DNA from: Streptomyces sp. JH14
GTDB taxonomy: Bacteria > Actinomycetota > Actinomycetes > Streptomycetales > Streptomycetaceae
Assembly (NCBI RefSeq): GCF_029428675.1
Contig: NZ_JAJNEL010000001.1
Coordinates: 3,286,001-3,350,000 of the forward strand
Length of the DNA: 64,000 bases
Direction of reading: 5' to 3'
Part shown: positions 26,101 through 34,074 of the stretch, piece by piece
Numbering within the stretch: position 1 is the first letter of the stretch
Layout: each line of letters starts with the position of its first letter
Translations under genes and position numbers: made by a program
The notes under the pieces: generated by a model
Databases searched by the model: none
Told to the model about the DNA's origin: nothing
What the model saw: the letters and a program-made list of their open reading frames with translations, nothing else

Positions 26101-26741
26101 CCGACCTCGCCGAGGTCTACACGGTGTGGGGCGGCTACGCCTACGGCCGTGAACTGGACGGCCGTCCGGCCCGCGACGAGATGGAGACGGCCTACAAGCG
26201 CATCGCCGTGGCCGCCAAGAACACGGACACCCGCGAGCACGACATCGCGGACTCGGACGACTACTTCCAGTACCACGGCGGCATGGTGGCCACCGTCCGC
26301 GCCCTGCGCGGCACGGCCCCCGAGGCGTACATCGGCGACTCCACCCGCCCGGAGACGGTCCGCACCCGCACCCTGGTCGAGGAGACGTCCCGTGTCTTCC
26401 GCGCCCGCGTGGTCAACCCCAAGTGGATCGAGGCGATGCGCCGCCACGGCTACAAGGGCGCCTTCGAACTGGCCGCGACGGTCGACTACCTCTTCGGCTA
26501 CGACGCGACGACGGGCGTGGTCGCCGACTGGATGTACGACAAACTCACCGAGACCTACGTCCTGGACCCGGCCAACCGCGAGTTCCTCCAGCAGGCCAAC
26601 CCCTGGGCCCTCCACGGCATCGCGGAACGCCTCCTGGAAGCCGAGTCCCGCGGCATGTGGGCCAAGCCGGACCCCGCGGTACTGGAGGCGCTGCGCCAGG
26701 TGTTCCTGGAGGCGGAGGGGGAACTGGAGGGCGAGGACTGA
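23142..26741 (+). CDS. cobN: Cobaltochelatase subunit CobN
   Basis: This 1199-residue protein has the normal CobN/BchH length and begins MILLLSTSDTDLLSARAADG. Family blocks include YYRAHHMSGNTAFIDTLCRA, HLGKHGNLEWLPGKNAGLS, LPTGRNFYSVDPKAVPSRLA and WGGYAYGRELDGRPARDEME. CobN binds hydrogenobyrinate a,c-diamide and inserts Co2+ with an ATPase partner (CobS/CobT or ChlI/D-like), which is not in this window. ATG 23142 matches the family start, with GAGGAAGG 11 nt upstream. The transcript is controlled by the cobalamin riboswitch, so ample B12 should shut it down. Confidence 0.96.
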   Translation: MILLLSTSDTDLLSARAADGPVPYRYANPSRLPLDDLPALLDGADLVVVRLLGGVRAWQEGLDQVLATGRPVVVLTGEQAPDAQLMAASTVPIGIAAEAHAYLAHGGPANLDQLARFLSDTVLLTGHGFEPPAPAPSWGPLERTARPTDGPTIAVLYYRAHHMSGNTAFIDTLCRAVEDAGARALPLYVASLRTPEPALIDELRAADAIVTTVLAAGGTRPAEASAGGDDESWDAGALTGLDVPILQALCLTGSRSDWEDNDEGVSPLDAASQIAVPEFDGRLITVPFSFKEIDEDGLPTYVADTERAARVAGIAVRHARLRHIPAADKRLALVLSAYPTKHSRIGNAVGLDTPASAVALLRRLRAEGYDFGPEAGLPGLVSGDGDELIHALIEAGGHDQEWLTEEQLARNPVRIPAADYRRWYATLPAELRNAVERHWGPPPGEMFVDRSRNPEGDIVLAALRRGNLLILIQPPRGFGENPIAIYHDPDLPPSHHYLAAYRWIAAAQSDGGFGADAMIHLGKHGNLEWLPGKNAGLSAACGPDAALGDLPLVYPFLVNDPGEGTQAKRRVHATLIDHLVPPMARADSYGDIARLEQLLDEHAQIAAMDPAKLPAIRAQIWTLIQAAKLDHDLGLDDRPDDEGFDEFIMHLDGWLCEIKDAQIRDGLHVLGGAPAGPDRVNLVLAILRARQIWGGTASLPGLREALGLDESAATRTTADEAEEQARALVQAMEDADWDPSAVATVAASHPRPVADILDFAAREVVPRLAATTAELDHTVHALNGGFVPAGPSGSPLRGLVNVLPTGRNFYSVDPKAVPSRLAWETGQALAESLLERYRTDHGTWPTSVGLSLWGTSAMRTSGDDVAEALALLGVRPVWDDASRRVTGLEPIDLADLGRPRIDVTLRISGFFRDAFPHTIGLLDDAVRLAASLDEPADHNHIRAHAQADLAEHGDERRATTRIFGSRPGTYGAGLLQLIDSRDWRTDADLAEVYTVWGGYAYGRELDGRPARDEMETAYKRIAVAAKNTDTREHDIADSDDYFQYHGGMVATVRALRGTAPEAYIGDSTRPETVRTRTLVEETSRVFRARVVNPKWIEAMRRHGYKGAFELAATVDYLFGYDATTGVVADWMYDKLTETYVLDPANREFLQQANPWALHGIAERLLEAESRGMWAKPDPAVLEALRQVFLEAEGELEGED

Positions 26742-26777
26742 CCCGCGATGGGCGTGGGGGACTTCCCGGGCCCGGCC

Positions 26778-27899
26778 TCAGCGGCGGGACATGTACAGGT
26801 CGAGCGCCTTGTGCAGGAACCTGTTGAGCGGGAAGTCCCATTCACCCAGGTACTCCACCGCCTGGCCGCCGGTGCCGACCTTGAACCGGAGCAGGCCCAG
26901 CAGGTGGTTGCCCTCGTCCAGAGTGTCCGTGATGCCGCGCAGGTCGTAGACGCTCGCGCCGAGTTCGTGGGCGTCGGACATCATCCGCCACTGGATGGCG
27001 TTGTTCGGCTGGACCTCGCGCTTGCGGTCGGTCGACGCGCCGTACGAGTACCAGACGTGCTCGCCCACGGTCAGCATCGTCGCCGCCGAGAGGACCTCGC
27101 CGTCGTGATGGGCGAGGTAGAGCCGCATACGGTCCGGGTCCTCGGCCGCGAGGGCGGTCCACATCCGTTCGAAGTAGGCCTGCGGGCGCGGGATGAACCT
27201 GTCCCGTCGTGCGGTCTCCACGTAGAGCTCGTAGAAGGCGGGCAGGTCCTCGTAGCCGCCCCGGACGACTTTGACGCCCGCCTTCTCGGCCTTCTTGATG
27301 TTGCGGCGCCACTGCTGGTTGAAGCCCTGCTGGACTTCCTCCAGCGACTTCCCGGCGAACGGGACCTGGAAGACGTACCGGGGCTGGCCGGCGGCGAACC
27401 CGTCCTCGTCGCCCGGCTCGGTCTGCCGCCAGCCCATCGCGCGCAGCCGGTCGGCGACGGCGAGGGCCCCCGGCTCGTGGGACGTGGCCTCGGCGTCCCG
27501 CAGCCGTCCGGCCTGTGGATCGGCGATCGCGGCCTTGACGGCCTCCGCGCTCCAGCGGCGGGTGACGACGGGCGGGCCCATCTTCACCGAGAACACGCCC
27601 TGCGCCTTCAGATGGCCCAGCATCGGGCGCAGCCACCGCTCCAGATCCGGCGCGGACCAGTCGATGAGCGGCCCTTCGGGCAGATAGGCGAGGTACCGCT
27701 TGAGCTTCGGCAGCGGCCTCAGCAGGACCAGCCCCGCGCCGACGAGCCGGTCGCCCTCGTCGAACCAACCCAGGCTCCGTGCCCGCCAGTCCGGCTTCAC
27801 ATCCCCCCACGAGGGAACCTGCATGTGACTCGCGGAGGGTCGGCGCCCGACGAACGCCAGGTGCTCCTCACGGGTGATCGCCTTCAGGCGCAGGCTCAT
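26778..27899 (-). CDS. femX: FemX-type peptidoglycan-bridge aminoacyltransferase
   Basis: This 373-residue FemABX-family protein has two GNAT-like subdomains, with a helical arm roughly at 195-230 (FNQQWRRNIKKAEKAGVKVV). Other family blocks are FVGRRPSASHMQVPSWGDVK, YGASTDRKREVQPNNAIQWR and GITDTLDEGNHLLGLLRFK. These enzymes add amino acids from tRNA to lipid II; in Streptomyces, with its LL-Dap-Gly wall, FemX adds the single glycine. Paralogs exist, so the symbol is a family assignment. ATG 27899 has AAGGAG 8 nt upstream and a TAGGCT -10 candidate at 27928-27933. It is convergent with cobN. Confidence 0.85.
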   Translation of the reverse strand: MSLRLKAITREEHLAFVGRRPSASHMQVPSWGDVKPDWRARSLGWFDEGDRLVGAGLVLLRPLPKLKRYLAYLPEGPLIDWSAPDLERWLRPMLGHLKAQGVFSVKMGPPVVTRRWSAEAVKAAIADPQAGRLRDAEATSHEPGALAVADRLRAMGWRQTEPGDEDGFAAGQPRYVFQVPFAGKSLEEVQQGFNQQWRRNIKKAEKAGVKVVRGGYEDLPAFYELYVETARRDRFIPRPQAYFERMWTALAAEDPDRMRLYLAHHDGEVLSAATMLTVGEHVWYSYGASTDRKREVQPNNAIQWRMMSDAHELGASVYDLRGITDTLDEGNHLLGLLRFKVGTGGQAVEYLGEWDFPLNRFLHKALDLYMSRR

Positions 27900-28206
27900 G
27901 GGATGTGCTCCTTCGTCCGGACGCGTCAGCCTACTGACGATGTACCGCACATCGGCGGCAACCGGCGCGCCGCCGCGAAGAAGAGGCAGCAGGACGCGGG
28001 GGTGATCACTCGGCCGGGGGGTCCCGGCCGAGTGACCGCCCGGCGCACGTTCGGCGTCCGGAGAGCTCGGGGCCGTGCACGCGGGTGATCTCCATGCACC
28101 GCCGCTCCGTGCGCCGTCGGTGGGTGCTGCGCGTGAGGCCCGGTCCTCGCGATTCACACAGGAGCGGGTGGCCGTCCCTGCAGGTCGGCGACCTGGAGGC
28201 CGGTGT
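27900..28206. other. Intergenic region between divergent femX and FG-GAP gene
   Basis: No gene is convincing in this stretch of about 300 nt. It holds the femX SD and -10 candidate, a strong orphan hairpin (28006-28035), and the upstream side of the FG-GAP gene promoter. Short open frames here lack an SD. Confidence 0.5.
28006..28035. terminator. Orphan terminator-like hairpin
   Basis: A perfect 13-bp stem pairs 28006-28018 with 28023-28035 (loop GGGT). Both flanking genes point away from it, so it terminates no recognised gene. It may end a small RNA or serve as a regulatory site. Confidence 0.5.
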
Positions 28207-28300
28207 TAGTCTCCCCGCACTGCATGGGGGGTGGGGCCCAGGGGGGCTCATCACTTCACGGTGTCGACCGCGGCACAGCCTTGCCGCGTCCTCTCCATGC
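28207..28300 (+). promoter_or_regulatory. Promoter -10 and structured 5' leader of the + strand FG-GAP gene
   Basis: TAGTCT (28207-28212) is a -10 candidate. The leader then has GCATGGG (28222-28228) pairing with TCCATGC (28294-28300). These enclose a G-rich stretch and a 7-bp hairpin CGCGGCA/TGCCGCG (28269-28275 with 28282-28288). The same layout occurs before the genes starting at 39359 and 45232. Confidence 0.6.
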
Positions 28301-28325
28301 TCCGGTCGCATCAATGGAGACACCC

Positions 28326-30584
28326 GTGAGTCACTACACCCAGCCCCGGCGGGCCACCGTCCGCCGGGTTCTCGGCAGCGCACTCGTGCCTGTCCTCGGA
28401 CTCGGTATCGCGGCGACCGGCGTCCACGCCGCGTTCGCCGCCCCGGCCGCCCGTCCCGCTGCCGCCGCCGCCGCGGTGGCGCTCGACCCGTGGGCGGCGT
28501 CCGTACCCCTGACGGACGGCACCACCATCCAGGACGTCCTTGACGTGAAGACGGCCGGGAACGGAGCCGTCGTCGCGCTGTGGAACCGCAAGCCCGCCGA
28601 CAAGAACAGGCGTGAGCTGGTCGCGGCGGTCCGCCCGGCCGGGAGCACCGTCTGGGGCGCGCCGCAGGTGCTGGCCACGACCCCCACCGCGCGAGGTGAC
28701 GCGCAGATCGTCACCTCGACGGACGGTTCCGTCGTCGCGTCCTGGACGGAGTATCCGAACGACACCCCGCCCGACGGCGAGAGGCTCGGCGGCGTCTTCC
28801 GGATGTCCGTGCTCGCGGCCGGTGCCACCACCTGGTCGGGCCCGTCCGACATCGCCGCCTCCGACGCCATCCGGGACGCGCGGCTGGTGGGCTCCCCTTC
28901 CGGGAAGCTCGTCGCCGTCTGGCGGGACGTGGCGGGCGACCCGTCGTCGTTCGGTCTCTTCTCGTCCGTCCGCCCGGCGCCCGGTGCCGCCTGGTCGCAC
29001 CCGGCGCAGATAGATGTCGGCACGCCGGGACAGCCGGACGTCGACAATCCGCAGCTCGTGTATGCGGACGACGGCACGGCGACCGTGGCCTTCGGGAAGA
29101 CCTCCCCCTCCTACGGCCACTCCGTCAAGGTCGTCGACCTGGCGGCCGACAGTCAGGACTGGTCCGCGCCGGTCACGGTCTTCACTGCGGCTCCGGAGTC
29201 CGGGATCTACGCGAACGGCGCCTCGCTGACGCTGGGCCGGGACGGCCGGGCCGCGCTGGTGTGGACGGCGTACGAGTCCGCGATGCTCGCGCAGCGACCG
29301 GCCGGCAGCCGCACGTGGGGAGCCGCGGAGCCGATCACCGGCGTCGGGGTCCAGCCCGTACGGGACCTGGCCGTCGGCCCCGACGGCGACATCACCTTGC
29401 TCTGGGGCGGCCGCGACGCCATCGGCAACCTTGTCGTGCGCGCCACCACACGGTCCGCGGCCACAGGCACGTGGTCCGCCGTGAAGCAACTCTCGAGCGA
29501 TCACGTGCTGGACGACCGGATCGACCTGACGGTGGGCGCGGACGGCACCGCGCATGCCGTCTGGCGCCAGGAGGTTCCCGGCGACGGCCCCACCTACGCG
29601 CTGTACACCGCCTCCCGGGTGAACGGGGTCTGGACCACGCCCGTCCGGCTGAGCACCAACACCGACGGCAACAGTCAGGGCCAGGTCACCGTGGACGCCG
29701 GCAACCGCCCCGTCGCCGTGTGGACGCAGGCCACCATGTGGGCGCAGGACACCAGGGACGCCACCACCCAGGTGCGCTCCGCCACCACCGCGCCCGCTCC
29801 CCCCGCTCCGTCCAAGCCGCTGCCCAAATGGCGTGACTTCAGTGGTGACGGCCGGGGTGATCTGCTCGGCCTGACGTCGGGCGGCTCGCTGGCGGTGCGG
29901 ACGGGTACGAGCGCGGGCGGGTTCGGTACGGGCGTGTCCGCGGCGGGCTGGCCGGCTACCTCGGTCGTCGTCCCGTTCGGGGACCTGTCCGGCGACCGGT
30001 GCAACGACGTGCTGGTGCGGAACTCCTCGGGTGTGCTGACGCGCTACGACGGGGCCTGCGGCAAGGCGTTCGCACCGAGCGGGCCCAAGCGCGTGATCGG
30101 TTCGGGCTGGAACATCTACAACGTGCTGACCTCGCCGGGGGACCTGACGGGTGACGGGCGTGCGGATCTGCTGGCGCGTACGCCGGCGGGTGAGCTGTAT
30201 CTGTACGCGGACAGCGGCGCGGGCGCGTTCAAGACCCGGGTGAAGGTCGGCGGAGGCTGGCAGATCTACAACACGATCGCCGGTGCCGGCGACCTGAACG
30301 GCGACAAGGCCGGCGACCTGCTGGCCCGGGACGCGGCGGGTGTGCTGTGGCGATACGACGGCACGGGCAAGAACACGCTGAAGGGCCGGGTGAAGGTCGG
30401 CGGAGGCTGGCAGATCTACAACGCGATCGCCGGTGCCGGCGACATCACCGGCGATGGCAAGGCGGATCTGGTCGCGCGGGACACGGCTGGTGTGCTGTGG
30501 CGCTACAACGGCACGGGTTCCGGCGTCTTCTCCGCCCGGGTGAAGATCGGCAGCGGCTGGCAGACGTACAAGTCGCTGCTCTGA
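28326..30584 (+). CDS. Secreted BNR-like propeller + FG-GAP repeat protein
   Basis: This 752-residue protein has a signal peptide (RRATVRR, hydrophobic core, cleavage near AFA). The N-terminal part (about 50-490) consists of repeated beta segments of BNR/sialidase type, with blocks such as DGSVVASWTEYP, DGTATVAFGK and DGTAHAVWRQE; no sialidase catalytic set is evident. The last 255 residues carry five FG-GAP/VCBS repeats with Ca-binding loops (DFSGDGRGD, DLSGDRCND, DLTGDGRAD, DLNGDKAGD, DITGDGKAD), and a conserved Cys pair lies in the second blade. Function is unknown; a secreted carbohydrate- or protein-binding role is an inference. GTG 28326 has GGAG 5 nt upstream. Its closest relative in the window starts at 45232. 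Confidence 0.85.
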   Translation: MSHYTQPRRATVRRVLGSALVPVLGLGIAATGVHAAFAAPAARPAAAAAAVALDPWAASVPLTDGTTIQDVLDVKTAGNGAVVALWNRKPADKNRRELVAAVRPAGSTVWGAPQVLATTPTARGDAQIVTSTDGSVVASWTEYPNDTPPDGERLGGVFRMSVLAAGATTWSGPSDIAASDAIRDARLVGSPSGKLVAVWRDVAGDPSSFGLFSSVRPAPGAAWSHPAQIDVGTPGQPDVDNPQLVYADDGTATVAFGKTSPSYGHSVKVVDLAADSQDWSAPVTVFTAAPESGIYANGASLTLGRDGRAALVWTAYESAMLAQRPAGSRTWGAAEPITGVGVQPVRDLAVGPDGDITLLWGGRDAIGNLVVRATTRSAATGTWSAVKQLSSDHVLDDRIDLTVGADGTAHAVWRQEVPGDGPTYALYTASRVNGVWTTPVRLSTNTDGNSQGQVTVDAGNRPVAVWTQATMWAQDTRDATTQVRSATTAPAPPAPSKPLPKWRDFSGDGRGDLLGLTSGGSLAVRTGTSAGGFGTGVSAAGWPATSVVVPFGDLSGDRCNDVLVRNSSGVLTRYDGACGKAFAPSGPKRVIGSGWNIYNVLTSPGDLTGDGRADLLARTPAGELYLYADSGAGAFKTRVKVGGGWQIYNTIAGAGDLNGDKAGDLLARDAAGVLWRYDGTGKNTLKGRVKVGGGWQIYNAIAGAGDITGDGKADLVARDTAGVLWRYNGTGSGVFSARVKIGSGWQTYKSLL

Positions 30585-30671
30585 GTGTCTGCGCCTGCCG
30601 ATGACGTGCGCGACCACTGGGTGACCACCTGACCGCCGGATTCCGCCCCGGAGCAGGACCCGAACATGACA

Positions 30672-30703
30672 GAGCCCCCGTTGACGCAGGTCAACGGGGG
30701 CTC
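30672..30703. terminator. Terminator between FG-GAP gene and tRNA-Lys
   Basis: A perfect 13-bp stem pairs 30672-30684 with 30691-30703 around a 6-nt loop. It lies 18 nt beyond the tRNA-Lys 3' end and also downstream of the convergent FG-GAP gene. Confidence 0.85.
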
Positions 30704-30721
30704 CGACCCCGAGGGGCCCGG

Positions 30722-30794
30722 TAGGCCGTGTGGGACTCGAACCCACAACCAACGGATTAAAAGTCCGCTGCTCTGCCAATTGAGCTAACGGCCC
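30722..30794 (-). tRNA. tRNA-Lys (TTT)
   Basis: The 73-nt cloverleaf begins GGGCCGTTAGCTCAATTGGC. The anticodon loop CTTTTAA gives anticodon TTT, and the T-arm has GTTCGAGTC. CCA is not encoded. Confidence 0.96.
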
Positions 30795-30884
30795 TCGGCG
30801 ATCACCCCTGAGCATAGCCCGCCGCGGCCCGGCCGCCGATCGAGTATCGGTCGCCGGGCCCGTCGAACCGGGGACTTGGGCCGG

Positions 30885-32411
30885 TCAGTCCGACGCAATG
30901 TCCGTGCTCATACCCTTGTGATCCGTTTTGAGGAACCAGTGGCGCGCCGACGCGAACCACCATGTCGCCGCGAACCCCAGCACCACCAGGACCGCTACCG
31001 GTGCGTAGTTGAACGTCTCCCAGGTGACCGGGGACAGTTGCGGCAGCATGAAGAGGACCGTGATGACCGCCACCCACACCACCGCGACGATTCCGATGGG
31101 CCGGGACCAGCGGCCCAGGTGCCAGGGGCCCGGGACGAAGTCGTCGCCTCGCAGGAGTCGGAGCAGGGTGGGGATGACGTACGCGATGTAGAGGCCGATC
31201 ACCGCGATCGAGGTCACTGCCGCGTACGCGGTGACGTTGATCAGGTACGGCAGACCCAGGACCAGTGCGCCGATCGCGGCCAGCCAGACCGCGGCGACGG
31301 GCGTTCGGGTACGGGGGCTGACCGTGTGCCAGACGCGGGAGAACGGCAGTGCGCCGTCCCGGGAGAACGCGTAGATCATGCGGCTGTTCGCGGTCACGGA
31401 CGCCATCCCGCAGAACAGCTGGGCGCCGATGACGACCAGCAGCAGAAGCTTTCCGGTGGTGGCGCCGAGGGCGTCCAGCAGGATCTGGGCGGGCGGGGCG
31501 CCGGTCGGGGAGTTCAGGGCTCCGTCGTACGACTGGATGGCGAAGGTGAAGCCGAGGAGGAGGACGAAGCCGGCGATCCACGACGTCCAGATCGACTGGA
31601 CGATGCCGCGCGGACCGGCCGTCGCGGCGTCGTGGGTCTCCTCCGTCATATGGGCGGAGGCGTCGTAGCCGGTGAACGTGTACTGGGCCATCAGCAGGCC
31701 GATCATCACGACGTAGAAGCCGCTGCCCCACCCAGTGTTGTTCACGAACTCGGTGAAGACGAACGACGCCGACTGATGGGAGTCCGGTACGAAGGTCAGG
31801 GCGCCGACGATGACCGCGACCCCGAGGACGTGCCACCACACGCTCACGCTGTTCAGGACGGCGACGATGCGGACCCCGAAGGTGTTCAGGAGCCCGTGCA
31901 GCAGAAGGATCGCGGCGAACAGCAGGACCGTACGGCCGGGCGTGACCTCGAAGTCGAACTGGAGGTTCAGGTACGCCCCCAGGAAGGACGCCGCCCCGAA
32001 GTCGATCCCGGCGGTGACGGCGACCTGCCCCAGCACGTTGAACCAGCCGGTGAACCAGGCCCAGGCCGCCGCCGAACGCGGCGGGGCCAGCCGGTGCGCC
32101 CAGAAGTACAGGCCCGCGGACGTCGGGTACGCCGAACAGATCTCCGCCATCGCCAGGCCGACGAACAACGTCATCAGGCCGACCGCGACCCAGCCCCACG
32201 TGATGACGGCCGGGCCGCCGGTGTTCATGCCGAACAGATAGAGCGTCAGGCAGCCGGAGAGCACCGAGATGATCGTGAACGAGACGGCGTAGTTGGCGAA
32301 CGCGGACATCCGGCGGGCGAGGACCTGCGTGTAGCCGAGTTCGGCCAGGCGCGCTTCGTCCGCGCCCGGTTCCGGGGCACCGCGGGGACGGTGTGTGCTG
32401 GTGTTTGTCAT
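30885..32411 (-). CDS. Amino-acid permease (APC superfamily, GABA/choline-transporter type)
   Basis: This 508-residue integral membrane protein has about twelve hydrophobic helices between residues 40 and 490. The family start LAELGYTQVLARRMSAFANY precedes TM1, and FTGYDASAHMTEETHDA is the typical APC loop after TM6. RMIYAFSRDGALPFSRVW is also characteristic of the amino-acid/choline transporter group. The substrate cannot be named. ATG 32411 has GGGAG very close and GAGGG about 11 nt upstream. It lies 88 nt downstream of the pseudo-trypsin gene on the same strand but probably forms its own unit. Confidence 0.88.
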   Translation of the reverse strand: MTNTSTHRPRGAPEPGADEARLAELGYTQVLARRMSAFANYAVSFTIISVLSGCLTLYLFGMNTGGPAVITWGWVAVGLMTLFVGLAMAEICSAYPTSAGLYFWAHRLAPPRSAAAWAWFTGWFNVLGQVAVTAGIDFGAASFLGAYLNLQFDFEVTPGRTVLLFAAILLLHGLLNTFGVRIVAVLNSVSVWWHVLGVAVIVGALTFVPDSHQSASFVFTEFVNNTGWGSGFYVVMIGLLMAQYTFTGYDASAHMTEETHDAATAGPRGIVQSIWTSWIAGFVLLLGFTFAIQSYDGALNSPTGAPPAQILLDALGATTGKLLLLVVIGAQLFCGMASVTANSRMIYAFSRDGALPFSRVWHTVSPRTRTPVAAVWLAAIGALVLGLPYLINVTAYAAVTSIAVIGLYIAYVIPTLLRLLRGDDFVPGPWHLGRWSRPIGIVAVVWVAVITVLFMLPQLSPVTWETFNYAPVAVLVVLGFAATWWFASARHWFLKTDHKGMSTDIASD

Positions 32412-32499
32412 GCTCCCAGCGATTCCCTCGCCGGGGGCACGGCATGCGCCGTCTCGAGCCTCGATACGGTGACGCGAGGCGGGGCCTCGTGGACCGCTC

Positions 32500-34074
32500 T
32501 CAGCTGATCTTGGCGTAGTTCTTCCAGCGCGTGACCGCGAGCTGCTTCCTGCTGTCGAACCCGCCCTTGTGGTTGGCGTTGTACAGGTACACCGCCCCGG
32601 CCGGCGTGCGGGTCAGGATGTCCTGCCGCCCGTTGTGGTCCATGTCCCCGCTCGCCACGATCGCGTTGTACACGTTCCAGCCCCCGCCGACCCGGGTCCG
32701 GGCGGCATACCCGCCCTTGCCGTTGCCGCGGTACAGCCACAGGACCCCGGCCTTGTCCCGCGCCACCAGGTCCGACCGGCCGTCACCGGAGAGGTCACCG
32801 CGCCCGGCGAGCGAGGTGTACACGTTCCAGCCGCCGCCGATGCGCGTACGCCCCGCGAACTTGCCGTCGCTGGCGCCCCGGTAGAGCCAGAGCACCCCGC
32901 CGGAGTCCCGGCCGATGAGGTCCATCCGGCCGTCGCCGGAGATGTCACGGACAGCGACCAGCTGGTTGTAGATGTTCCAGCCGCCACCGATCCGCACCCG
33001 GTGATCGAAGCCGTCCGGGCCGTCGGCGTCGCTGCTGGGTACGCGGTAGAGGGTTCCGCCGGTGGTACGCGCGACCATGTCGCCGTAGCCGTCGCTGTTC
33101 ATGTCCCCGGCCTGCAGGAGTGTGGAATAGCCACCAGCCACGCCGGCGCCGATGTTGTCCACATAGCAGTCCGCCAGCCTGCGCCGCGTGTCCGTCGAAC
33201 AGATGTCGAACAAGTAGTAGTCGGTCCCGAGCTTCTCCAGGGCGAGTACGCTGCCGCCGTTCCTGTAGTCCAGGTCGACGTCCCTGGACCATTCGTCGAC
33301 CAGCGCCCGGTAGGAGTCGATACGGGTGTAGAGCCGGACCCCGCCTTGTACGCACCCGGTCGACTTCGTCGCCGAGACGGCGACGAGCTTGCCACCGGCG
33401 ACCAGGGCGCCCCCTGCGTCCCCGAAGCACTGGTCCTCGTCCGCGATCGGCGGTGCGCCCGGCGCGGGCGCGGTGCACAACCCCCCGGATGGCAGCGCGG
33501 CCCCGAGCAGCGAGGCGCATTCAGCCGCCGACTTCACGACCACCTGTTCGGAGTGGCGCACCCGGGGCGCCGAGTCGAGATCGAGACCGGACCAGGAGTA
33601 GTACGTCGCCTTCGCCCCGGCCGCCCGGAGCGCCGAGTCCGCCGCGGAGGCGAGGACCGGCTTGCCGCTGTTGTCCGGGGTCCCCCGGATGGCGACGGTG
33701 AGGGCGGCGCGGCGGCTCGCCGCGTCGTACTGCGGATGGCTGCGGTACTGCATCGCACCAACACCGCCGGTGATCTGACCGGACGTCAGGCTGTACTCCG
33801 AGGACATGTCCTGTTCGTCCATCCCGGTGAAGCAGTCCGGAGTGGCGAGTGTCTTGGTCTTCGACAGGACGATGCCGGTGCAGGCCCGGTGGGAGCCGTT
33901 CGCCCAGTCCTCGTTGTAGAGCGGGATGACCCATGACGGCACGGAGGAGGCCGCCGACGCGCCCGACACCCCCATGCCGAGCAGCCCCGAGACCAGCGCC
34001 CCGGAGGCCGCCATCACGGTGAGGAGGCGGCCGGAACGGCGCCGCGCTGTTGCGCTGCTTGTACGTCTGCTCAT
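32500..34074 (-). CDS. Secreted catalytically dead trypsin-fold + FG-GAP protein
   Basis: This 524-residue protein has a signal peptide (cleavage near ASA at about 41), a chymotrypsin-like domain (about 45-275) and four FG-GAP repeats (about 325-510; DMNSDGYGD, DISGDGRMD, DLSGDGRSD, DMDHNGRQD). All three catalytic positions are changed. The His57 segment TAAHC reads ATPDC (Asp80), the Asp102 segment reads AALTVAI, and GDSGGP reads GDAGGA (Ala220 for Ser195). The cysteine pairs and the S1-pocket Asp (Asp214, in DEDQC) remain. It should therefore bind but not cut. The start overlaps the previous gene's stop by 1 nt (TGATG), so it is translationally coupled to it. Confidence 0.87.
   Translation of the reverse strand: MSRRTSSATARRRSGRLLTVMAASGALVSGLLGMGVSGASAASSVPSWVIPLYNEDWANGSHRACTGIVLSKTKTLATPDCFTGMDEQDMSSEYSLTSGQITGGVGAMQYRSHPQYDAASRRAALTVAIRGTPDNSGKPVLASAADSALRAAGAKATYYSWSGLDLDSAPRVRHSEQVVVKSAAECASLLGAALPSGGLCTAPAPGAPPIADEDQCFGDAGGALVAGGKLVAVSATKSTGCVQGGVRLYTRIDSYRALVDEWSRDVDLDYRNGGSVLALEKLGTDYYLFDICSTDTRRRLADCYVDNIGAGVAGGYSTLLQAGDMNSDGYGDMVARTTGGTLYRVPSSDADGPDGFDHRVRIGGGWNIYNQLVAVRDISGDGRMDLIGRDSGGVLWLYRGASDGKFAGRTRIGGGWNVYTSLAGRGDLSGDGRSDLVARDKAGVLWLYRGNGKGGYAARTRVGGGWNVYNAIVASGDMDHNGRQDILTRTPAGAVYLYNANHKGGFDSRKQLAVTRWKNYAKIS

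Noticed and set aside
28222..28300. Leader as a known riboswitch (c-di-GMP, SAM, glycine, cobalamin or ydaO)
   Set aside because: None of the conserved core sequences of these classes is present; the element is reported as unclassified instead.
28261..28325. ATG at 28314 or earlier starts for the + strand FG-GAP gene
   Set aside because: The GGAG SD lies after ATG 28314 and is properly spaced for GTG 28326; earlier starts would lie in the structured leader.
32475..32489. CGAGGC/GCCTCG hairpin after the pseudo-trypsin gene
   Set aside because: A 6-bp stem with a 3-nt loop is possible as a terminator but too short to list with confidence in this G+C content.
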